DNA of 64,000 nucleotides from Notospermus geniculatus (lineage: Eukaryota > Nemertea > Pilidiophora > Heteronemertea > Lineidae), in the NCBI GenBank assembly GCA_002633025.1, contig NMRB01000022.1, positions 143,439-207,438 of the forward strand, given 5' to 3'. Made by a program: the position numbers and the translations under genes. This document shows, one piece after another, positions 48,441 through 56,433 of this stretch; position 1 is the stretch's first letter; every line of letters begins with the position of its first letter. The notes beneath the pieces are model-generated. The model made no database searches and was not told the DNA's origin. It saw only the letters and a program-made list of their open reading frames with translations.

Positions 48441-48548
48441 CTGGGGCCGTATGCATAAAACATCTTAAGTGTAAAATTTCCCTTATCTTTGTCGCAAAAG
48501 TTTAAGGGAAATTTTACACGTAAGAAGTTTTATTCATACGGCCCCTGG
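48441..48548. mobile_element. Foldback MITE (CTGGGGCCGTAT-CATAAAAC)
   Basis: The left arm CTGGGGCCGTATGCATAAAA and the reverse complement of the right arm, CAGGGGCCGTATGAATAAAA, pair over about 45 bp including GTGTAAAATTTCCCTTA. Its inner arm is shared with the element at 24595-24693. Confidence 0.8.
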
Positions 48549-48782
48549 GACGTTATTCACGAGGCTGTCGTAGCCTTGCGGAGTGCGTTTGCGCCTATTG
48601 TTCACCAGCCTGACAAAGGATCTGTGTACCCTTAAGATTACGGGGCTTTGTGGATAAGCTTCCTGGAACCTTATTCACGAAGCCCCCGTAACTCACGGAG
48701 TGCGTAAACTATTGTCCATTTGCCGGCAACCTATTGTTCATTATTGTGTACCCTTAAGATACGGGGCTTTGTGAATAGGCCT
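48549..48782 (+). repeat. Two tandem copies of a foldback MITE (TTATTCACGAAGCCCC)
   Basis: Copies at about 48549-48660 and 48663-48780 each run from GGAACCTTATTCACGAAGCC-like ends to GGGGCTTTGTGGATAAG/GGGGCTTTGTGAATAGG, which are mutually inverted. A third copy lies at 49352-49487 beyond the inserted element at 48791. Confidence 0.75.
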
Positions 48783-49351
48783 AAGCTCCCTACACTCCTT
48801 TCGCAGTGTCTTCTCACTCGTACCTATCGTTCATAGACACTGCTTACAATGGCCCGATCCCCGCCGATTTACCGCATGGTGGCAGCACTAGTCAGCGGCC
48901 AAATAGCGCGGGAAACAGCGCGCCGGCGTTGCTCCCAGCTTCGGCCTGTTCAACAAGATCAATCACTACAAACAGAATAATCTCGTATAGAGTGCCGTTA
49001 TCCACTTCTTTAGCGATGTTTCAAAACAAAAAAGGCACGAGCTGAACACTGAAAAGTGCAAAGTGACACTGCATACTGGACACGGCGGGGGGCAGCCATT
49101 GCTGTTGTTGTAGACTAGTCGTGCTACGTCATAATGCAACTGTCCCATATAAAATGCTTTCCGACGAGTGACCAGTCTGCCGTGGTTGTCAAGGACGCTG
49201 ACAGTGAACCAATCAGAAAATGTTTCATGTATTTCGTTAGTTACGCAAACGCCCTCTAGTGGTAAATCGGCGGGGATCGGGCCATTGTAAGCAGTGTCTA
49301 TGAACGATAGGTATGAGTGAGAAGACACTGCGAAAGGAGTGTAAAGCTCCC
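48783..49351. mobile_element. 553-bp MITE with ~85-bp inverted repeats and 8-bp duplication
   Basis: AAGCTCCC at 48783-48790 and 49344-49351 flanks an element (48791-49343). Its ends are TACACTCCTTTCGCAGTGTC and, reverse-complemented, TACACTCCTTTCGCAGTGTC. The arms are about 97% identical for 85 bp, to CCCCGCCGATTTACC. An 8-bp duplication fits hAT-type transposition. The frames 48806-49045 (plus) and 48966-49328 (minus) start with the same peptide only because each begins in one arm. Confidence 0.85.
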
Positions 49352-49487
49352 TGGAACCTTATTCACGAAGCCCCCGTAACTCTACGGAGTGCGTAAACTA
49401 TATTGTCCATTTGCAGGCAACCTATTGTTCATTACTAGCCTGACAAAGGATTTTTAAAGTTACGGGAGATTTGTGAACAAGGTCTCA
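49352..49487 (+). repeat. Third copy of the TTATTCACGAAGCCCC foldback MITE
   Basis: GGAACCTTATTCACGAAGCC and CCCGTAACTC match the tandem pair at 48549-48782. The right part diverges (AAAGTTACGGGAGATTTGTGA). Confidence 0.75.
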
Positions 49488-50406
49488 GGTGGTTATCAGG
49501 CCGCGAGTTCATGCTGTCGGACCGAATGGTTCGCGACGATGTCACGCTTTGGTAGATGATGAGAGAGAAGTCAAGCTATGATGAGATGGAGAGCAAGTCC
49601 AAGTGTACTGTGGGCCAAGTATCCTGGAAAACATCTTGTAGACCACATCGAAATGCCACGTCATGTGATACTGCTCATCATTGATCGATCCTACCCCACC
49701 AGCAGTTTCTATTAAGATCAATGAGTGATACAGGTGCTTGAGACAATGATAGGTGTGTGTGATCACCTCATTACAGGTCATCATAGACTAACGGGTAGGC
49801 TGCCTTCCTTGTGGAACACAGGTCGCCGATGATCGTCCCTTTGATAATCTAAGTCATGACCCCATCTTCATTGATTTTTTAGACGGGTTGGAAAGTATTG
49901 GCGCTATCGAAGAAATATCACAGTGGATGACATGGCACGACTACTGTGACAAAATGGATGATCAGCACTTTCGTTGATGACCCTCTTGTCTTTCAAGTGC
50001 TCGTTGCCTGTTTAATTACCATCCCTATTGTTTAATTACCATCCCTAGTTTCGACTGATTGAATAAGGTCACTTGATATCAAAATGTCTTTGACTGATGC
50101 TTCGATGAATTAACAATCGATCCAGCCAAGACTGCAAAGTATATTTGATTTTAAATTGAAGTTCAATGTATGTCTGATTCATCTGATACTCAGGAAATTA
50201 AGTTAACGTTTTGCTGATCGGGTTGCAATCCCCATCAGAGGTGACCCAGGTTTTACCTCCGACGAATTGATGGTAGAAACCAGATATTAACACGGGAAAT
50301 AAATCTATTTCCGGACGGGATGAACGTACCTTTATCTGTCAATCGTTCAAGGACGGATGAAAACTGCTGTTGTGTGAAGTAGAAGCAGTTGTGGGGAACG
50401 TTGGTG
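49488..50406. other. No recognisable gene
   Basis: Includes a short direct duplication TTTAATTACCATCCCTA at about 50010-50048. No supported frame. Confidence 0.45.
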
Positions 50407-50777
50407 TAAAGCCTCGTTTATGTCGCCCTTACGTACAGTCAGAACTAGTTGGCAACTGATAATCGGCGCGTAGTTGGAACTAATTAGTCACAACTACAAG
50501 GTGACATAAGCTCTCGGGCGTCAGCGAGTAACTGGTTGCCAACTAGTTGCAAACTAAAAATATCCAGATCCTGAAAGTCGCACATGTTCAACTTAATACT
50601 TAAAATCAAAAGAAATCTGTGTCGACATAAGCACTCAAAAGACGGCGATAAACTAGTTCCAGGTAGTTGCGACCGATCGGTATTTTTCTAGTCGGTGGCG
50701 ACATAAGTTATCAGTTGCAACTACATGTAGTTGACGCTATTTCTATCACAGCGTAGGGCGACACAACCGAGGCTTTA
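50407..50777. mobile_element. MITE (TAAAGCCTCG-TT-TGTCGCCCT ends)
   Basis: The left end TAAAGCCTCGTTTATGTCGC and the reverse complement of the right end, TAAAGCCTCGGTTGTGTCGC, are inverted repeats of about 27 bp. The interior repeats AACTAGTTG/CAACTA words. Length is 371 bp, with no coding capacity. Confidence 0.75.
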
Positions 50778-50881
50778 GATTTTACCACCAAATGTAGGCG
50801 TATGCCTACTTTTTCCCGTGGTCAAACTCGGAGTCAGGTACCGTAGCAAACAGATGATTTCGTGAGCCTGAAAGATCGGCT

Positions 50882-51202
50882 ATGCTCAGAATAAATCACG
50901 TGATGACGGAATCATGGCGGCCCGATCGGATATCCGGTTGTATGTTTGTAAACGGATCACGCTCACCCATCTTCCTAACTGACGTACGTGGTATTGTCGA
51001 CAGTCATTATGTATCATTACCTGCAATCATCCTTCAAAATATCCCCACAGGAAATATGCGTCGAGCTTTCTCCGATACTGCGAGCAACATGGCCGTGGGG
51101 GATTGGCAAGCGGACACTACAAGAATTGACTCAATCCGCCTGGAAGAGTCTTTTGTAGCCACCTCCCTGGGTCGAAGTTGCGTTCAAACTTCTGAGGAGT
51201 GA
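50882..51202 (+). CDS. Unrecognised open frame with an internal acceptor
   Basis: The frame is 106 codons long in a locally CpG-rich stretch. A good 3' splice site (CCTTCAAAATATCCCCACAG before position 51051) would make the last ~50 codons (RRAFSDTASNMAVGDWQADT...) a terminal exon ending at the TGA. An alternative reading from ATGGCGGCCCGATCGG at about 50914 gives 22 codons only. No domain recognised, and it may be chance. Confidence 0.2.
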   Translation: MLRINHVMTESWRPDRISGCMFVNGSRSPIFLTDVRGIVDSHYVSLPAIILQNIPTGNMRRAFSDTASNMAVGDWQADTTRIDSIRLEESFVATSLGRSCVQTSEE

Positions 51203-51745
51203 AAGTAGGGGAGGAGCGCTTCAAAAAGACTATTTTCGGTGTCTCTCCCTTGGCTTTTCAGAATGACACGCGCGGTGAAAAAAAATCGGTTCCTGCAACA
51301 TCTGTATCGTGGTTGGTCGATCTTCCAGCGACTTCTGATCCATTCTCCTCCCTTTCTGGTCTCTGTCACGTAAGGTTATTCAAACTGAGGTATTTTCGCG
51401 GCGGCGGACTAGGCTGGAAACCGGTGTCTGATGGAACACAAGGCGCCTGACGTCAGATGTGAGGCGCCCGGAGACTGATGTGATTTCCCCGTGGCCCGCA
51501 CTTATTGCATCAATGGTACCGTTCCAGTAGGCCCAAGTCTGCATACCGTCCTCTATTGATTCGGTCCTCTTATCATTACTCAATCTCGACTAATGCCCGC
51601 TGTGGACGATCAATTTTTTTCATCCATTTTTTGGAAATTCAGATTCCGGGCCTATTGGGGCTTCATTTTTGCCTATAAATTCGCATGCGTTTGTAGTGAG
51701 CATATTCAGAAAACTGGATGGAAAATTTGATCGTACAGTGGGCAT

Positions 51746-51915
51746 TAGGGAGTTTCAGAAATAAAACGGTAAACGTTAATTTTACGACAACGTTACTTTT
51801 CATACTGCAAATTCACCAGATAATACCTGTACATGTATGCCTATATCGCATGTTCGGTACAAAAAATAACGTTGTCATAAAGTTAACGTTTATCTTTGAT
51901 TTCTTAAACTCCCTA
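51746..51915. mobile_element. TA-flanked MITE, uninterrupted relative of the 35.38-kb host element
   Basis: TA at 51746-51747 and 51914-51915 flank ends GGGAGTTTCAGAAATAAAAC and, reverse-complemented, GGGAGTTTAAGAAATCAAAG. Inner arms are AAACGTTAA and ACGACAACGTTA/ATGACAACGTTA. It gives the family's empty structure against which the nested insertion at 35482 can be read. Confidence 0.85.
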
Positions 51916-52251
51916 TTGACAGGCATACTTGACCGCATAGTGTTTTCAAGTCGAACTGGCCAAAGGTACAGTACATGTACTTGCATGGCTGACCTCTTGT
52001 CACTATGTCACTTTCGCTGACATCGGGAAAGAGCTATGGATTTGCCCTAGCGTAGGCCTACGGATAATCTAGCATTGTGCAACACCACTATCGTTTGGTA
52101 GGCTATAAATGTGACCTGGTCACATTCCTGAGTTCAACTGAGTAGGCCTACCCTTGGCGAAAACGATGTGAAAAACACTGTACATGTACTTATTCGGCCT
52201 TGGTCGCACACTTGGTCGGCCTTGGCCGAGTTCAAGCGATAACGAGAACTG

Positions 52252-52259
52252 TATAAATA
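52252..52259 (+). promoter_or_regulatory. TATA box upstream of the methyltransferase gene
   Basis: TATAAATA lies 92 bp before the ATG at 52344. Initiation about 30 bp downstream would give a 5' leader of roughly 60 nt. A pyrimidine-rich CTGTTTCGTTGTACCAG at 52291-52307 could instead be a 3' splice site for an upstream leader exon, so promoter use is not certain. Confidence 0.4.
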
Positions 52260-52343
52260 CATCGGGTAAGGTAGGCCTATGCTGATAATTCTGTTTCGTT
52301 GTACCAGAAAGACGCGTTGCCGCAAGTTTTAAGAAGAGGTAGG

Positions 52344-53174
52344 ATGAGCACGTTTACAGACTACAACGCAGTGTCCACGAACTACGACTATGGACGGGTA
52401 GCTGCAGGAGTGAAGTTCCACATCGCAGCGTTACTTACAAGACTGGAGAAGCCACTGAAAGACCTCCATGTTCTCGACGCCGGTTGCGGGACGGGCAATT
52501 ACTCGAGAGCCTTGCTGGACGCTGGAGTGGGTAATGTAACACTTCTCGATGCTAGTGAAGGCATGCTGGCTCATGCCAAGGCCAAATGCGAGGGAGATGG
52601 GTTGAAGGAAGCAAAGCACCATGTTCTACCCACCCTTCCCTTCCCGGATGATACTTTTGATTGTGTCATGTTCAACAACGTCCTCCACCATCTCGAGTCA
52701 CCGGGAAATGTGCCGCAGGCACCGAAAGCGCTTGCAGAAGCGTTCAGGGTTCTAAGATCAGGTGGACTCTTGATCATATTCACTCTCATGTACCACCAGT
52801 TCGAGAAAGGGTTCTGGTTCGCCAGGTTTGTGCCAGGGTCACTGATGGAGCGCTACAGAGATGCACTGCCCAAAAGCGAGATGTTCCTGGAGGTTCTCAA
52901 CGGGCTGGGATTCACGCCGAATACCGATGTTGTGGTACCGCTGAATATGCTGCTGGCACCTGACGTCTACATGGACGAGGAGGGGCCGTTGAAAGCGGAA
53001 TGGAGGAGCACTCATTCGCTGTGGAGCATGGCTTCACCAGAGGAATTGAACCTAGTACAAGAGAAAGTCTCCGAGTTGAAGCGACTTGGTCTGTTAAAGG
53101 ACTACGTCGGAGATTTGGACAAGGAGCGAATCACGGTTGGACAGTCAACATTCTTCTTTGCGACGAAACCATAG
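52344..53174 (+). CDS. Class I SAM-dependent methyltransferase, intronless
   Basis: The 276-residue product has a Rossmann-type methyltransferase fold of the UbiE/Methyltransf_11 kind. Motif I, VLDAGCGTGNYSRALL, spans residues 43-58 and binds SAM. The acidic end of strand 2 is D69 in TLLDAS. FPDDTFDCVMFNNVLHHLE (residues 100-118) and the LRSGGLLIIFT strand complete the core. The C-terminal third is variable and should set the acceptor, which I cannot predict. No signal peptide or membrane segment, so probably cytosolic. I chose ATG 52344 (A at -3); the frame continues 15 codons upstream without an ATG. The uninterrupted frame and fairly GC-rich codons contrast with the AT-rich flanks and the four-exon neighbour. 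Retrocopy or transfer from bacteria are both possible. Confidence 0.88.
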   Translation: MSTFTDYNAVSTNYDYGRVAAGVKFHIAALLTRLEKPLKDLHVLDAGCGTGNYSRALLDAGVGNVTLLDASEGMLAHAKAKCEGDGLKEAKHHVLPTLPFPDDTFDCVMFNNVLHHLESPGNVPQAPKALAEAFRVLRSGGLLIIFTLMYHQFEKGFWFARFVPGSLMERYRDALPKSEMFLEVLNGLGFTPNTDVVVPLNMLLAPDVYMDEEGPLKAEWRSTHSLWSMASPEELNLVQEKVSELKRLGLLKDYVGDLDKERITVGQSTFFFATKP

Positions 53175-53692
53175 ATTATTTGTTGATGCACAAAATGGCT
53201 TTGATTGACTCAAATTGCAAACGAAATTCTATCTGGTGAGGTCAATTAGTCGTTAGGAACATGTTAACTTGAGTAAAATTAGGTGACACCAAGCATGCCG
53301 AGTGCAAGGCATGCCACGAGGAAGATGATATATAGGAAGTCAACTTCCAAAATTTCGCAAATTTTCGACACCAACCGGGGTCCTCCCTCAGGCACTTTTC
53401 AGTACCGGTATGGAACTCCAGAAAAGACTGAGTTGAATCCCAAATGTAGATCTAAAGTATCATGTACAAACAGGCCGTGTCAAAAATTAAGGAAGAATAG
53501 TCTTCCCACGAGGAAGACATGAACAGAAGACTTCTTTTTGTGCCGCTCGCCGGCTCCGTACCAGGAAGACTTCCGTTTTCTGCTGCTCAGGCGTAGACAT
53601 TTTATAGATATTGTTTTTTAATCAAATCGGCAGATCTCATCGCCCAAATCGTGAATGCTGTACGAATGAAATAGAGAATTAAACGCCGATAA
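53175..53692. other. Probable 3' UTR of the methyltransferase gene
   Basis: No AATAAA occurs directly after the stop. The next good one is at 54452. The interval has a repeated CCACGAGGAAGA word (53311 and 53507 region) but no gene. Confidence 0.35.
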
Positions 53693-54080
53693 TAGCGAGG
53701 TTTCGCAAATCTGACGAAACACGAAGTATACGAAACACGAAATTCAACTTGATTTCCAGGACCTAATGTATTTCTGGAGCTGGTTGCTGCCACAAATGTC
53801 CCTGCTACCAGTGCGTCTTTAAGCATATCATGTAGGCCTAAGACCACGAGAGTTATGGGGCATCTTGAATTTTTAAATTTCCACTTGAAGTGGAAACGAA
53901 AGATAAATTTCAAAATTTAGTATACTACACCATCAGTCTAACGTCATACGCTAAAAGACGCTCTTGCAGCAGGCGATATTTGTGCTACCAACCATCTCCT
54001 GAAATACATTACGTCATGGAACTGAAGTCCAATTTCGTATTTCGTACTTCGTATTTCGTCAGATTTGCGAAACCTCACTA
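53693..54080. mobile_element. TA-flanked MITE with ~130-bp inverted repeats (GCGAGGTTTCGCAAATCTGACG)
   Basis: TA at 53693-53694 and 54079-54080 flank ends GCGAGGTTTCGCAAATCTGA and, reverse-complemented, GTGAGGTTTCGCAAATCTGA. Similarity continues through ACGAAGTA, TACGAAA, AATGTATTTC-GGAG and GCGTCTTTTAGC. The opening G-GAGGTTTCGCAA resembles the ends of the 35.5-kb elements. Frames in the element are by-products. Confidence 0.85.
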
Positions 54081-54451
54081 TTAAAGAATATTAACGACGG
54101 GAACGTGTGGTTTCGCTCTTTTCCTAACGACCAACGTACTTTCAGTCAGGAATTGCTCCCTTTCACTTTCATCAAGTCCCAATGTTCTCCGCACAAAATG
54201 AGGACATATCCTGAGGATATCAGGATCTCTTTAATAGCGCTCACTCCCTACTTTAGCGCACACACCGCAACTGCGTTTTGCAGTGCCGTCTGTACTAAAA
54301 CAAGGGAACCTGTGCAATCGCTGTCCGTATTGTATTACATCCCTTCAAGATGAAAGGACACATTATCCCTTGTTTTAAGGCTAATGTAAGCAGTTTATCT
54401 TATGAACATTGCGATGAATGATTTTTGTGATTTTTTGCTGATTTCCATGTT

Positions 54452-54457
54452 AATAAA
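54452..54457 (+). terminator. Candidate poly(A) signal, plus strand (methyltransferase gene)
   Basis: AATAAA is followed within 30-50 bp by a GT-rich stretch (TGTTGGGAATGTGTGTACAT). It is the first strong signal downstream of the stop at 53174, giving a 3' UTR of about 1.3 kb that would include the MITE at 53695. A shorter UTR with a variant signal cannot be excluded. Confidence 0.4.
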
Positions 54458-54574
54458 GTGTAGCTCTTGACAGCTCCAGAGCTGACCATGTTGGGAATGT
54501 GTGTACATTTCTTCAAACTGGGTTGTGTGCAATTTCTTCCCAGTATGAAAAACACAGTATTTTACATGAAATAC

Positions 54575-54580
54575 TTTATT
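54575..54580 (-). terminator. Candidate poly(A) signal, minus strand (PPxY membrane protein gene)
   Basis: On the minus strand AATAAAGTATTTCATG is followed by TACTGTGTTTTTCATAC, a GU/U-rich element. It lies about 1.85 kb beyond the stop at 56434, so the 3' UTR would hold the elements at 55318 and 55473. It faces the plus-strand signal at 54452 about 120 bp away. Another AATAAA (plus-strand TTTATT at about 55531) would give a shorter UTR. Confidence 0.4.
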
Positions 54581-55321
54581 TATATCAAATTGTTGATGCA
54601 GATTTTAATAATATAAGTATATACCTATGTACATGTATAATAGGCCATACAAAATACAAGTTTTGTCTAAAATATACATGTTGCATCTACATAGAGTGCA
54701 TCCATTTGAGACAAGGAGTGCAACAGCAAGTACGTTTGGAAGTTTTTGGTAGATTTTTGGATTAAAATGTTTTGGGCTGATATGGATCTAAAAAAGAAAT
54801 TTGCTCATAGAAATGCAAACAACAGCAACAATGGAACAACTTTGATCACATTTGCTATCGCACTGAATGAAAAAGATTCATCAACAAAAAGTTGCATAAA
54901 ACATGATAAAAGAAACTTTTTATGTACATGTTGGATAAAAACTTGGATGAAATCACCAAAATTTGTCTGAAACAAGTCAATCTGAATAAAATTCATACCT
55001 TAGACTCCTGACTCATACCCACTCTCTTCATTAAAATATAGTTCAATAACGGATACATTATGAGATGTTTCCTTAAAAAAAATTCCTCTACATGGTCTAA
55101 AGAATAGTACTGTGCCCCAAGGAAGGATATTTTCTAATATACTGCAATAAAATATGTGTAACGTGCAACCCATCACCAAATATTACCAGTAATGTCAGTG
55201 ATGTGTCATGCATACATACATCATGTATACCTGATATAATGACCAATTCAAGAAACTGGCTTCATTCTGCCTGAGTATTCCCTGACAATAGCGCGATTTG
55301 AAAACAAACTGCACCCTAACT

Positions 55322-55456
55322 AGGATTTTTCCAGTACTAAAATTCATAAGGTTTAAATGGGTGTTCATAATGCATTTCAGCTAGGCAATCGGTGGCCTAT
55401 GACCAGAATCACCCTTGAGCCTCATTTATAATTTTTAGTACTAGAAAAATCCTAAG
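55322..55456. mobile_element. Small MITE (TAGGATTTTT-AGTACTAAAA ends)
   Basis: The left arm TAGGATTTTTCCAGTACTAA and the reverse complement of the right arm, TAGGATTTTTCTAGTACTAA, pair over about 27 bp. The element is about 135 bp, AT-rich and non-coding. Confidence 0.78.
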
Positions 55457-55468
55457 TGGACAGTGGGC

Positions 55469-56200
55469 TTAAGGGGGCGGTAGTGGAAACCTACAGCGCC
55501 GGCAATAGTGCGGCGGTGGAAGGTCGAACCGTTTTATTTATGAATAACCATGTATTGTTAATAAAATTAGGTGTCAATGACAAGCTGATCATGGTTCGTC
55601 CAGAATGCGCCCAGCGGTCTCTTCATTTGAATGACAATAAGGAATAGCCCGCGTATTTCGAAAAGCGTAGGCGTGTTTAGGCCAAAATGTGACAATTTTG
55701 GGAAGACTTTTCTCGTCCATCAGGCATCGCACTTCAGTGGTTTCTTTTCACTTGGCAGCAGTATATTCGTGCGCAGGGCGCAACGTTGAGATTTTTTCAC
55801 TATTCAAGAGGATTCGGGAGATATTCAAAAAGTTCATTTTTGACCAATTTTTGGCACAAATTACATAATTATCATTACTAAGAACTAGAATTTGCTAAAT
55901 AACTCAACGTCGGCACCTGCACACATGAATTCCCCAACATTTGGTGATAAAACGCCAGGTCCCAGTCGCCTTGTTGCCGAGAAATCTATGACGAAAAAGT
56001 CAAATGGGGGTTTCATTGTTTGGTTAATTAGCTGATTAATGAAAGATGAAAGCACATAGTTTTCAATTCAGATGTGTAGAACAAGAGTAGCAATTTCATA
56101 GAAATACATGAAATCGATGCTACCTTTTTGCTTGATGAAAATATGAATTGTTTTCAGTCGCCATTTGCAGTGCGCTTCCTTATGGCTACCGCCCCCTTAA
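55469..56200. mobile_element. TTAA-flanked element (GGGGGCGGTAG ends), piggyBac/Kolobok-like
   Basis: TTAA at 55469-55472 and 56197-56200 flank a 724-bp element. Its perfect 11-bp terminal repeats are GGGGGCGGTAG (55473-55483) and CTACCGCCCCC (56186-56196). The interior is non-coding apart from an incidental 63-codon frame that straddles the left end. It lies in the likely 3' UTR of the minus-strand gene. Confidence 0.8.
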
Positions 56201-56433
56201 GGAAGAATTCCACCACATGGTTCAGCTGTATACCACTTGCTGGACGTATTACAAGTATGTATATGGTTGAATAATGTGTACTGAAGTGTGAAACACACAG
56301 CACACTAAAGGCAGGGATTAGGAACTAACACAATGGACATATTGTTAGCAGTTTGAGGACGGGTCAATATAATGACTTGATCACAGAATTTATGGAAGGA
56401 GACAATGAAACATAAAATTTTCAACCGGCACAA

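Noticed and set aside
48806-49328. Two frames with identical first ~20 residues in opposite orientation
   Set aside because: They start in the two inverted repeats of the MITE at 48791-49343, so identity reflects the repeat, not a gene pair.
52299-52343. Extension of the methyltransferase frame upstream of 52344
   Set aside because: The upstream frame opens with TTG, not an animal start codon, and has no ATG before 52344. The stretch may be leader or intron sequence.
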